12,931 nt of DNA from an uncultured Ellagibacter sp. (lineage in GTDB: Bacteria > Actinomycetota > Coriobacteriia > Coriobacteriales > Eggerthellaceae): assembly GCA_934661105.1 (NCBI GenBank), contig CAKUIV010000051.1, positions 1-12,931 of the forward strand, written 5' to 3'. The stretch's first letter is position 1, and every line of letters starts with the position of its first letter. The position numbers and the translations under genes are program-made. Positions 6,990 through 12,931 of the stretch are shown piece after piece. Below the pieces are notes generated by a model. It made no database searches, was not told the DNA's origin, and was given only the letters and a program-made list of their open reading frames with translations.

Positions 6990-7235
6990 ATGATCAGACA
7001 TAAGTACGCGGACATCGAAAGGGGGATCAACGCGGTCCTCGCTCAGCAGGACGACCAGATCAGGGAAATAGACTTCCCGGAAGCAGGGGACGCAGAGGAT
7101 CAGATCGTGCGCAGCGAGGCCCTTCTCGCCTCGCTCGGCTATGACCCGCCGAAAAGCGATGTGGCCCCACAGCACACCGACAAGCCGCTCGTCATTCCCA
7201 CGTGGGAGAACATGCTCGAAGGCGCCCTGCCTTGA
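6990..7235 (+). CDS. Hypothetical protein, 81 aa, possibly a truncated N-terminus
   Basis: The ORF encodes an acidic soluble protein starting MIRHKYADIERGINAVLAQQ and ending VIPTWENMLEGALP. It starts ten bases after the stop of the preceding decayed gene, with AGGGA upstream, so the pair was probably one operon. The N-terminal half is predicted helical; I see no catalytic motif. The abrupt end falls inside a repeat element (7231-7256), whose first bases supply the TGA stop. Larger proteins with a similar start and an IPTWE-like segment near residue 70 are familiar to me but cannot be checked here. I therefore suspect this is the head of a longer gene cut off when the following segment arrived. 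It may instead be a genuine small protein. Confidence 0.5.
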   Translation: MIRHKYADIERGINAVLAQQDDQIREIDFPEAGDAEDQIVRSEALLASLGYDPPKSDVAPQHTDKPLVIPTWENMLEGALP

Positions 7236-7256
7236 ATCAGGGGCGTTTCCGGGGCA
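7231..7256 (+). repeat. Direct repeat copy 1 beside the Abi-like gene
   Basis: The first ten bases, CTTGAATCAG, are identical to those at 8082-8091. The following bases share TTCC and GGGGC with the second copy, about three quarters identity over some 26 bp, in the same orientation. GCGCCCTG at 7222-7229 can pair with CAGGGGCG at 7238-7245 with one bulge, making a hairpin. The element overlaps the stop codon of the 81-aa ORF. Confidence 0.45.
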
Positions 7257-7281
7257 CGGGCCGAAGCCCATCAGCTTAGAG

Positions 7282-8046
7282 TTACAGCTCGACTTCCGCA
7301 GGCGCGGGATGCTCCGCAAGGAACGCGTCCAGGGGTAGCGCGCCGCCGCCGTACAGATAGTCCTCCGCCTCGGGGCAGAGCATACCGAGGAGCCCGACGG
7401 CATCGGCGTCCACCCTCCTGGGTGAGAGCTCGTCGCGTTTGGGGCTGAAGAGCCGCTCGTTGTGGGCCGCGCGGTTTCGCACCCGAAGAATCCCGTAGAG
7501 CCTTTCCTGGAGCTCAGCACGGTTTGTGCCCTTTGGCCAGGCGTGATAGAGGCCCGAGCGCCAGATCACCGCCTCGCGGCTGCGGTCGGTGAGGTGCACC
7601 CAGAAGCCGAGCGTGAGCCCCGCCACCAGCTTTCCGGTCGTAAAGCCCTTCGGCAGCCCATCCACGACAGAGTCGATGGTCTTCCTATTGATGCGATTCG
7701 AGTCGAGCATCCCCTTGGCGGACCTTCTCATCACGGGCCGGCGGGCGGGGGAAGCGTCGTCGAGCAGCCAGTGTCCCTCGCCGTCCCAGCTGGATTCCAT
7801 CACATCGTTGTAGGCGTTGCGGAGAGCCACCTCGAAGTGGGAGATGTCACGCATGAGGAGCTGGCCCAGCGCGGCGTTCCACTTGTAGAGCTCAAGTGCT
7901 CCGTCGATATCTCCGTCGCACTGCTCAAGGTACGGCGCGAGCCGTTCACCCGAGAGCCATTTCTCTGCCCACGAGCGCATTGCCGCGCCGTGGCGCGCGC
8001 CATTCACGTTTTCCATCGCCTGGTGATTGTTGCGCTCGTCAGCCAA
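7282..8046 (-). CDS. Abi family (HEPN-type) protein, putative abortive-infection RNase
   Basis: This 254-residue protein resembles the Abi_2/Abi-like family. AEKWLSGERLAPYL is followed by the helical core LLMRDISHFEVALRNAYNDV (64-83), a middle region with GFTTGKLVAGLTLGFWVHLT, and ILRVRNRAAHNERLF at 187-200. That last segment contains an R-x4-H pair (Arg190, His195), the HEPN ribonuclease signature. Family members act in phage defence or as toxins by cutting RNA; that activity here is inferred. The start is a TTG at 8046, favoured because GGGAG lies five bases upstream; an ATG at residue 11 is the alternative. It stands alone on the minus strand with no visible antitoxin partner, between two related repeats and next to decayed genes, which points to an acquired cassette. 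Confidence 0.85.
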   Translation of the reverse strand: MADERNNHQAMENVNGARHGAAMRSWAEKWLSGERLAPYLEQCDGDIDGALELYKWNAALGQLLMRDISHFEVALRNAYNDVMESSWDGEGHWLLDDASPARRPVMRRSAKGMLDSNRINRKTIDSVVDGLPKGFTTGKLVAGLTLGFWVHLTDRSREAVIWRSGLYHAWPKGTNRAELQERLYGILRVRNRAAHNERLFSPKRDELSPRRVDADAVGLLGMLCPEAEDYLYGGGALPLDAFLAEHPAPAEVEL

Positions 8047-8071
8047 GAAAACTCCCGTAGATATAAATTGA

Positions 8072-8108
8072 GCCCCGGTGACTTGAATCAGAGGTCATTC
8101 CCGGGGCC
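8072..8108 (+). repeat. Direct repeat copy 2 with hairpin, upstream of the Abi-like gene
   Basis: CTTGAATCAG at 8082-8091 repeats 7231-7240, followed by TTCC and GGGGC as in copy 1. Here GCCCCGGTGAC (8072-8082) pairs with GTCA (8094-8097) and CCGGGGC (8101-8107), leaving a three-base bulge and an eleven-base loop. It lies in the 5' leader or promoter of the TTG-started Abi-like gene. Confidence 0.5.
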
Positions 8109-8270
8109 ATCGATATGCAGTATACCCACAGCTAGCGCGTCTAGCAAGTGTGGTTTCCGTGCAGGGCGCAAGCCCGAGGGCCCGGACTGGCGCCGTACTC
8201 TTGCGGGCATGTGCCTTTTGCGCACAAGCGAACGGCATACAGAGGGCAGATGGCTGGCGGCCTCGGGGAG
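8109..8270. other. Intergenic stretch without recognised gene
   Basis: Between the second repeat and the terminator I see no convincing gene. Short open frames here lack ribosome sites. There are small hairpins (for example GGGC GCAA GCCC near 8164-8175) and GC-rich stretches. No tRNA or known small-RNA fold is recognised, but an unannotated RNA cannot be excluded. Confidence 0.4.
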
Positions 8271-8321
8271 CGAAAAGAGCCGGCCGACCCGCGATCCCCG
8301 CAGGTCGGCCGGCCCTTTTCG
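8271..8321. terminator. Strong bidirectional hairpin terminator
   Basis: GCCGGCCGACC (8279-8289) pairs perfectly with GGTCGGCCGGC (8303-8313) around a 13-base loop. After one mismatch, CGAAAAG (8271-8277) pairs with CTTTTCG (8315-8321). T runs exist on both strands. It lies 23 bases past the stop of the minus-strand HTH-like gene and should end that transcript. It also insulates it from the Abi-like region. Confidence 0.85.
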
Positions 8322-8344
8322 ATTTGCGCGGTTTCGGCGGGCGG

Positions 8345-8578
8345 CTACTTCGCCGCGGCGCCTGTTGAGTCGCTGTGGAAGTTCGAATAGCCTCCGACGG
8401 CGTTGGCGTTGAAGCGGCCCTCCGTCTTCGAGAAGAACACCTGGGTCTGCATGAGGTCCCTAATGGAAACGCCGACGGCGCCCATGGCCTCTTTCTGGCT
8501 TTTCCCCTCGTCGATGTATGCGTTGAGCACTTCGGCCTTCTTCGAAGACTCCAAAGCCATGAATTCTGCGCGGTCCAT
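8345..8578 (-). CDS. Small HTH-like protein, 77 aa
   Basis: The protein starts MDRAEFMALESSKKAEVLNA. Residues 15-45 (AEVLNAYIDEGKSQKEAMGA then VGVSIRDLMQ) have the spacing of a helix-turn-helix in which a short helix, a Gly-containing turn and a recognition helix follow one another. The tail (NAVGGYSNFHSDSTGAAAK) is probably disordered. The start at 8578 is chosen because GGGAGG lies seven bases upstream; a reading from 8740 would include the promoter. A TATAAT -10 box precedes it and a strong terminator follows, so it is a stand-alone transcript. It lies just downstream of the SipW-type exported protein gene, which has its own terminator. It may be a DNA-binding regulator. I do not recognise a named family. 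Confidence 0.75.
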   Translation of the reverse strand: MDRAEFMALESSKKAEVLNAYIDEGKSQKEAMGAVGVSIRDLMQTQVFFSKTEGRFNANAVGGYSNFHSDSTGAAAK

Positions 8579-8620
8579 TGTCGGCCTCCCTCGATACGAC
8601 ATGAGCACTACCTGCCATCG

Positions 8621-8648
8621 ATTATACGGAGGAGAAACCCCACGCCAA
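8621..8648 (-). promoter_or_regulatory. Promoter of the small HTH-like gene
   Basis: On the minus strand TATAAT (8626-8621) is a consensus -10 box. TTGGCG (8648-8643) is a partial -35 with a 16-bp spacer. Transcription would start near 8614, giving a leader of about 36 bases before the ATG at 8578. Confidence 0.6.
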
Positions 8649-8793
8649 AGCATGTTTCCGTTTGCCGCAAGTTCGGGAACTTCCCGGTAGCGCAGCAGCG
8701 GGAACAGGGCTTGTGATTGCATGAGAGATTGTGTCAACAACGGCGAGGAAGGACTTCAGGATTCGAGTTTAAGATGCGCGACTTCCACATGAA

Positions 8794-8821
8794 AGAGGGC
8801 GCCCGATGTCGGACACCCTCT
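8794..8821 (-). terminator. Terminator of the SipW-type exported protein gene
   Basis: On the minus strand AGAGGGTGTCCG pairs with CGGGCGCCCTCT (12 pairs, two of them G-U) around a four-base loop, followed by TTTC. It begins 36 bases beyond the stop at 8857 and so closes that transcript. Confidence 0.75.
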
Positions 8822-8856
8822 CAAGAGCAATCGAATATGTTAACAGCGAATAAGCA

Positions 8857-9804
8857 CTAGAGAGTCGGACCCCCGTCTTTGCCAGCGACGTCATTGCCGC
8901 CTTGGCCGCCGGTCGTGCCACCTTCAGTCCCGATAACCGTATTGGCCTGCTGCGTGGTATCCACGAAATTATTGCCACCCGTAATATCAGTGCGGTCGGT
9001 GCTGACCGGAGTTGCAGAGAAGGTAATCGTCATGCCGCAGTCTTTGAGGTTTGCAAGATTGGTGGTTTTGACATTAGCAGCCGAACCGTCATAGAAAACG
9101 TAGACATCAACATCAACAGACTGATTGGTGGCAATCGAGCCAATAAGGACGCCAGCGCTCTTCTCGAAGTTACCAGAAACGGACGTTTTATTGTCGCTGT
9201 ACTTATCAACAAGCGTACCATTTTCGGAAACTTTGTAAACGCCCCAATTATCACCGCAAACGACGAGAACGGAAATAGCATTCCGAAGACCAGTTTCCGC
9301 GGCCGAACCCTCGCCCGACAGTTCAACGCTTGCAACCTTAAGGTCTTTGAACGAACCAGCATTCTTGTCGGTAGTGCCAATTTTGAAAGACTCCTTGATG
9401 GCGAACGAGCCATCCACGGCAGCCTTCAGATCACCGACATCGTAGCGAGAGCCATCGAGAATAGCTGCGTTATCCGCACTGGAAGCGTAGGCGGACTGGA
9501 ACAGCGGCTTTGCCGTATCGGCCACTTTCTTGTCTTCTGCTCCATTTACGACCTGTGAAGGGTAAAGCCCAGTAGCTGGCGTGGCAGTATCAAATTTAAT
9601 GCTCGTGCCAGATTCCTCGGAAATAGCAGTCTTATCGATCTTCAAGAACGGCGAGTTCGACTGCGCGCTGACTGATGCGGTTGTCGCTTTGACTTGGTTG
9701 TTGCTCACGAACCATGCGTACGTGCTGGCGGCGAGGGCTATCGCCGCTACCAGCACCATGGCGATGGCGGCACCCATCTGCCGTTTCAGTGCCTTCGTTT
9801 CCAT
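8857..9804 (-). CDS. SipW-dependent-type exported surface protein
   Basis: This 315-residue protein has Lys/Arg at positions 4-8 and a hydrophobic core at 11-26, then the SipW-substrate-like stretch AASTYAWFVSNN. Processing is expected near Ala30. The mature part is rich in Ser, Thr, Ala, Asp and Gly, with beta-rich segments such as SVDVDVYVFYDG (229-240) and DCGMTITFSATPV (255-267). There are two cysteines (183, 256) and a Gly-rich C-terminal tail (TGGQGGNDVAGKDGG) with no LPxTG sorting signal or C-terminal membrane segment. It may therefore be a released or fibre-forming TasA/camelysin-like protein. The start at 9804 has AGGAAGG upstream. Base composition is visibly less GC-rich than the neighbours, as often seen in diversifying surface genes. 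The cognate peptidase is probably the SipW-like protein encoded 2.1 kb upstream. The signal type is fairly sure; fibre formation is inferred. Confidence 0.88.
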   Translation of the reverse strand: METKALKRQMGAAIAMVLVAAIALAASTYAWFVSNNQVKATTASVSAQSNSPFLKIDKTAISEESGTSIKFDTATPATGLYPSQVVNGAEDKKVADTAKPLFQSAYASSADNAAILDGSRYDVGDLKAAVDGSFAIKESFKIGTTDKNAGSFKDLKVASVELSGEGSAAETGLRNAISVLVVCGDNWGVYKVSENGTLVDKYSDNKTSVSGNFEKSAGVLIGSIATNQSVDVDVYVFYDGSAANVKTTNLANLKDCGMTITFSATPVSTDRTDITGGNNFVDTTQQANTVIGTEGGTTGGQGGNDVAGKDGGPTL

Positions 9805-10097
9805 GACGGACCTTCCTCTTTCCCTACATTTCAGAGAGTTTGGAGACGGCCTGCGCTCTTCGAGGAGGACGCTCTCACCCTTCATACACATAATATTCAG
9901 TCTATCACAGCCGAACGCGCCCATGTATAGCGCGAACGCGATTTATCAGCCACCGAACCGTCGAGCGGTCGGTTTTCCCGCCTTCGCCCAGCGTTCGCGA
10001 GCCTGCGGGCAACCTAGGTCGCCAGTTCCCCCTCGCCCGACATTCATGCGCCCGGAGCGCCCCAGCTCTCCCCCACCTGGGCGCCTCTCCCGCGCGC
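9805..10097 (-). promoter_or_regulatory. Intergenic promoter region of the exported protein gene
   Basis: These 293 bp contain no supported gene. On the minus strand a TATTAT -10-like box lies at 9895-9890, with no clear -35. A GC-rich hairpin (10057-10084, GCGCCCCAG with CTGGGCGC, one bulge) follows the stop of the membrane-protein gene but lacks a T tract. The long distance suggests that the exported protein is transcribed separately from the operon upstream. Confidence 0.4.
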
Positions 10098-11177
10098 CTA
10101 GTCGCCCGTCGGCGGATTTTCCTGATTGCGGCGGTTGTCCCACGTCACGTCGTGATTCTTGTAATAGTCGGGAGCGTCGTTGCCCGAGGCGCTGATGGGG
10201 TCGTTGCCGGTGAGCGTGTCCCAGATGTCGCGCACGAACTTCGCCACCAGATTCGAATCGTCGTGGTCGAGCGTGTCGAAGTCCATGCCGAACTCCACCT
10301 CGCCGCCGATGATGTCGTCGACGCATTCGGGGTCGTCGCCATCGAGCCAGATGACCACCGTGTACTTGTCCACGTCCCCCACCTGGAAGTTCTCATCGGC
10401 GATGTTGCACACCGTGTCGTCCGCCTCGAAGCTCACGCACCCCGGCTCGGGGTTGCCGTCCGCCGCGGGCGCCGCGTAGGTGGTCGGCTCGCCGTTTCGC
10501 CAAATGCGCACGCGCGCCGCCTTCTCCGCGCCCTTCGACGCGGAGACGATGCGCACCCTGCAGTTGTAGTTCAGGTCGACCTTACCGGCGTTGCGCAGGT
10601 AGAACGTGTACGCGACGTAGTTGCGGCCGTTGTGGCTGCCGTCCACCTCGTCGAGGTTGTCGGGCAAATCTTCCGCGGCGATGTTCGTGCCGTTCGCGAG
10701 CGCATCGGCCTTCAGGCGCGCTGTGGCGTTGGGGAAGTCGCCGTTCTCGTCGATGGAAACGCCGTAGCGGAACAGCTCCAAACGGTTGAGGTTAATGGTG
10801 AAGTTGCCCATGTTCTCCTGCACGAACGACAGCGAGAACAGCGCGGCGAACACCACGATGAGCGCGATGAGCGCCTTTTGGAGCGTGCTTAGGCGCAGAA
10901 GCGCCGCGCCGATGCGGTGCATGCGGCGCTTGGGCATGTACATGGAGACGATGGCGTCGGGGTCGAGGTTGTCCACGCCGTCTTCGGCGAGGGCGTCCTC
11001 GAGTTCCTTGATGCGTACCATGTCACGGTCGCTCGCCTTCGTGCGCGATCGCTTGGCGCGGCGCGGGCGTGCGCCGCCCGCTGGGCTCGCTTCGGGCACG
11101 AAGCCTTCACCGGCGTTGGAGGCAGCGTCGTTCTCGGGCGATTCCGCATTCTCTTTATGTCGCCTGAACAGGGCCAT
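10098..11177 (-). CDS. Single-pass membrane protein with TasA/camelysin-like ectodomain
   Basis: This 359-residue protein has a cytoplasmic N-terminus of about 100 residues: disordered and Arg/Lys-rich at 35-50, with an acidic helix at 55-75. One membrane segment follows (101-119, ALIALIVVFAALFSLSFV), then an outside domain of about 240 residues. The ectodomain has beta motifs typical of SipW-associated proteins: NYVAYTFYLRNAGKVDLNY (186-204) and YTVVIWLDGDDPECVDDIIG (272-291). Its four cysteines (206, 247, 257, 285) could form disulfides. Unlike the 315-aa exported protein, the membrane segment follows a long cytoplasmic tail and looks like a permanent anchor. The ATG at 11177 lies four bases after the PilZ gene stop with a weak ribosome site, suggesting translational coupling. 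A role as anchor or assembly factor for the exported protein is inferred. Confidence 0.82.
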   Translation of the reverse strand: MALFRRHKENAESPENDAASNAGEGFVPEASPAGGARPRRAKRSRTKASDRDMVRIKELEDALAEDGVDNLDPDAIVSMYMPKRRMHRIGAALLRLSTLQKALIALIVVFAALFSLSFVQENMGNFTINLNRLELFRYGVSIDENGDFPNATARLKADALANGTNIAAEDLPDNLDEVDGSHNGRNYVAYTFYLRNAGKVDLNYNCRVRIVSASKGAEKAARVRIWRNGEPTTYAAPAADGNPEPGCVSFEADDTVCNIADENFQVGDVDKYTVVIWLDGDDPECVDDIIGGEVEFGMDFDTLDHDDSNLVAKFVRDIWDTLTGNDPISASGNDAPDYYKNHDVTWDNRRNQENPPTGD

Positions 11178-11182
11178 GTCGC

Positions 11183-11848
11183 TTAGATCTTGTACTTCAC
11201 GCGGACGTATTCCATGTATTCCTTGACCGTTTCGCGCTCAAGGTCGTCGGCGTAGCGGAACTGCAGGCCGCAGACGTTTCGGTAGAGGCTACCTTTGGGG
11301 GCCTGCCGCACCCAGCACACGATGCCGAGCTGTTCGGGCAGCTCGTGCTTCTCACCGCGCACACGAAGAGGCGGCAGCTGCACCTGCAGCGCCTCGCCGA
11401 CGTCGGGGAACTCGTTGAGATACATTGCCAAGCCGCCGGCCGACACGTCGACGGTCATGCCGTCTTCCACCTCGTCGGTTGGCGAGGCGTCGCGCTGGTA
11501 GTCCACGCGCAGGGAAACCTTGAAGCGCTCGTCGCGGCGCTTGAAGAGCATGCGCTGCTCGGCCACCTGGCGCATCTTCCACAGCGTGCGGATGCCTTCC
11601 TTCTGCACGGATTCGGGATACGCGGCGAGCATGAACGCGCTGTCGCCGACGTGATACTGCAGGTGGAACTTCTGGTTCTCGTCGAGAATGAGCGGCTTGC
11701 CCTCGAGCATGGGCACGCTGATGAGGAAATACGCCTCGTCGACGGCGCCTTTGTAGGTGGACATCATGTTGAAGTCGACCTTCTGCCCCATGGGCACGTC
11801 GAAAGCCAATTGAAGCTTGGTGCCGGGCTTTATGTTCAACTCTGCCAT
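11183..11848 (-). CDS. PilZ-domain c-di-GMP receptor, YcgR-like
   Basis: This 221-residue protein has an N-terminal beta domain (1-95, like the YcgR/PilZ N-terminal module) and a C-terminal PilZ domain. Both c-di-GMP motifs are intact: RxxxR as Arg104-Arg108 (KRRDERF), and DxSxxG as Asp134, Ser136 and Gly139 (TVDVSAGGLAMYL). It has no signal peptide or membrane helix, so it is cytosolic. Binding of c-di-GMP at the domain junction would move the two halves and signal to a partner. The start at 11848 has a strong AGGAGAAGG site. It sits between the SipW-like peptidase gene and the membrane-anchored protein gene, only four bases from the latter. This suggests c-di-GMP control of surface-protein export or anchoring. 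The basic and acidic cytoplasmic tail of the next protein is a possible contact point. Domain calls are confident; the partner is inferred. Confidence 0.92.
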   Translation of the reverse strand: MAELNIKPGTKLQLAFDVPMGQKVDFNMMSTYKGAVDEAYFLISVPMLEGKPLILDENQKFHLQYHVGDSAFMLAAYPESVQKEGIRTLWKMRQVAEQRMLFKRRDERFKVSLRVDYQRDASPTDEVEDGMTVDVSAGGLAMYLNEFPDVGEALQVQLPPLRVRGEKHELPEQLGIVCWVRQAPKGSLYRNVCGLQFRYADDLERETVKEYMEYVRVKYKI

Positions 11849-11921
11849 GTGCCTTCTCCTTGGCCCTGCGAGAGGGCGCTGCCGAAACCGGGTCGAATAG
11901 TGTCATTCAGAAACAATTATA
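11849..11921 (-). promoter_or_regulatory. Internal promoter before the PilZ gene
   Basis: A consensus TATAAT lies at 11921-11916 on the minus strand, overlapping the stop codon of the SipW-like gene. I see no good -35 upstream. If used, it would give the PilZ and membrane-protein genes a transcript of their own with a leader of about 60 bases. Confidence 0.4.
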
Positions 11922-12582
11922 GGGTTTCCCCGGGCGTTTTTGGTCGTGAGCCAGCACCCTCATCGGGAACTTCGCGTTCGGCGGCTTCGCGGGCGCGCTT
12001 GCGCTTGAGCGCCTCGACGGCTTCACGAAGGGCAGCCTCCTCTTCGGCCCGCGCGACCTCGCGGGTCGCCTTCACCACCTTTGCCACCTCGAGCACCGCG
12101 AGGATGACGAGCGGCACGACGATGAACGGGAAGAACACGAGCGGATTGGTGAGCAGGGACACCGCAACCCCCAAGCCCGCCGACACGAACACCACGCGGC
12201 CGACGACGTTCGCCGCCGGCACGAGGCTGGCGTCCTCCGCCGCGTTCGCGTCGCCCTTCGTGCGGAACGCGAGGCTTCCGCCCTGATCGGTCACGCCGGT
12301 GATGCGATGTGTGTTGAGCGACCCTTCGAGCGCCTCGTCGGTCGCGTGGAACGTGATGATGTCGCCGACCGCCAGATCGGACGGGTCGGTTTCCTTCACC
12401 ACCACGAGCGAGTGCACGGGGATCGCGGGCTCCATGGAGCCGGTGAGCGTGCGCATGACGCCGTATCCGCCGAAGGTGGGAATCTGCCCCGCCGGCGTGA
12501 ACACCGTGCGCAAAAGCACGAGGAACGCGACGACGATGACGACGACCGCAAGCGCGTTCACCACGCGCAGGACGTGCTTCAT
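11917..12582 (-). CDS. sipW: SipW-like (ER-type) signal peptidase I
   Basis: This 221-residue integral membrane protease has a first membrane segment at residues 8-25 and an outside catalytic part. Ser49 lies in LTGSMEPAIP, and His92 in LNTHRITGV replaces the Lys of ordinary bacterial type I peptidases. FRTKGDANAAED then supplies Asp111. A second membrane segment follows at about 143-164. This Ser-His layout marks the SipW/archaeal/ER subfamily that processes TasA-like matrix proteins. The likely substrate is the 315-aa exported protein encoded downstream. Unusual is a cytoplasmic tail of more than 50 charged residues (168-221, for example EEEAALREAVEALKRKRARE) with coiled-coil character. The start ATG overlaps the stop of the upstream coiled-coil gene by four bases (ATGA), so translation is coupled. 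Confidence 0.95.
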   Translation of the reverse strand: MKHVLRVVNALAVVVIVVAFLVLLRTVFTPAGQIPTFGGYGVMRTLTGSMEPAIPVHSLVVVKETDPSDLAVGDIITFHATDEALEGSLNTHRITGVTDQGGSLAFRTKGDANAAEDASLVPAANVVGRVVFVSAGLGVAVSLLTNPLVFFPFIVVPLVILAVLEVAKVVKATREVARAEEEAALREAVEALKRKRAREAAEREVPDEGAGSRPKTPGETL

Positions 12583-12931
12583 CGCGCCTGGCCCGCCTTG
12601 TCGTCGCTGCCGGCATTGCCCGCGCCTTCGCGCCCCTCACCTGCGGGGCGAGCCTCGCCCGCGTCATCGGGCGCCGGGGCGTCCTGGCCGCGCAGCTTCG
12701 CGAGCAGATAGCGCGAGAGGCTGTTGCCCTCCGCGCGGCGCTCGGCGGCCACGCGGGCGCGCTCCGCCTGCGCGAGCGAGTCTTCGAGCTCGGCGATGCG
12801 GCGGCTCATGGCGCCTTTCGCGTCTGCGAGCTCTTGCGCTGCTTGGCGCGCTGCCTGCGCAGCGGCCTTTTCGGCAGCGCGTGCAGCGGCGTCGGCCTCG
12901 GCGCGCAGCTGCTCGACCTCGGCGCGGTGCG
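12579..12931 (-). CDS. C-terminus of a coiled-coil protein, cut by window edge
   Basis: The minus strand is open from the window end to a TGA at 12579-12581, giving 116 residues of a longer protein whose start lies outside. The visible part is an Ala/Glu/Arg-rich heptad-like coiled coil (for example AEVEQLRAEADAAARAAEKA and IAELEDSLAQAERARVAAER). It is followed by SLSRYLLAKLRG and a disordered Pro/Gly/Asp tail. A start at 12809 (ATG within the coil) is possible but lacks a ribosome site, and the heptads continue unbroken upstream. It overlaps the SipW-like gene by four bases, so the two proteins are made together. It may interact with that peptidase's own coiled-coil tail. Family not recognised. 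Confidence 0.75.
   Translation of the reverse strand, partial: HRAEVEQLRAEADAAARAAEKAAAQAARQAAQELADAKGAMSRRIAELEDSLAQAERARVAAERRAEGNSLSRYLLAKLRGQDAPAPDDAGEARPAGEGREGAGNAGSDDKAGQAR

Noticed and set aside
8732..8737. Perfect minus-strand TTGACA
   Set aside because: No -10-like hexamer is found 15-19 bp downstream, and the gene below has a better promoter at 8621-8648.
8579..8740. Longer form of the small HTH-like protein (131 aa)
   Set aside because: It would span the TATAAT promoter box and lacks a ribosome site, whereas the ATG at 8578 has GGGAGG upstream.
10152..10892. Plus-strand open frame of 246 codons
   Set aside because: It is antisense to the membrane protein with beta-domain motifs, is Val/His/Arg rich and has no start signal.
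1..12931. CRISPR array, tRNA, rRNA or insertion sequence
   Set aside because: No regularly spaced repeats, cloverleaf, rRNA segments or transposase motifs were seen on either strand.

Overview
The window looks like a high-GC anaerobic actinobacterium of the Coriobacteriia, most like the gut Eggerthellaceae (Eggerthella, Gordonibacter, Adlercreutzia). The basis is a soluble DMSO-reductase-family molybdoenzyme with its own Fe-S partner and MFS carrier, a SipW-type secretion locus, and the codon use. The assignment is an inference made without any database search. No rRNA, tRNA, CRISPR array or insertion sequence is visible.

Region A (1-6594) is a molybdoenzyme locus. Reading on the minus strand from 5129 down come an 832-aa molybdopterin oxidoreductase without a Tat signal, a 248-aa DmsB-like four-cluster ferredoxin, a VOC-fold (glyoxalase-like) enzyme and an MFS transporter cut by the window edge. 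Divergent from them, across a 268-bp intergenic region with a perfect 13-bp dyad, is a Fic-fold protein whose catalytic motif is destroyed but whose C-terminal winged helix is kept. It is a plausible regulator of the locus. A soluble oxidoreductase, small Fe-S subunit and MFS carrier, with no membrane anchor subunit, recalls gut bacterial cytoplasmic reductases of plant and catechol compounds. The substrate cannot be read from sequence.

Region B (6595-8344) is an accessory patch. It holds a decayed glycine-rich membrane-protein gene (in-frame TGA plus an apparent internal deletion), a short, probably truncated neighbour, and an Abi/HEPN-family defence-type gene on the opposite strand. The Abi gene lies between two related direct-repeat/hairpin elements built on CTTGAATCAG.

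Region C (8345-12931, all minus strand) starts at its 3' end with a small HTH-like protein. Upstream of that is a SipW-dependent surface-protein module: an exported protein with a SipW-type signal, a single-pass membrane protein with a TasA/camelysin-like ectodomain, a PilZ c-di-GMP receptor, a SipW-like (Ser-His) signal peptidase with a long cytoplasmic coiled-coil tail, and the C-terminus of a coiled-coil protein. The last four are tightly packed (4-bp overlap, 67-bp gap with a -10 box, 4-bp gap). Together they look like a surface-fibre or matrix export system tied to c-di-GMP. This module and the dead-Fic/molybdoenzyme pair are the most novel parts of the window.
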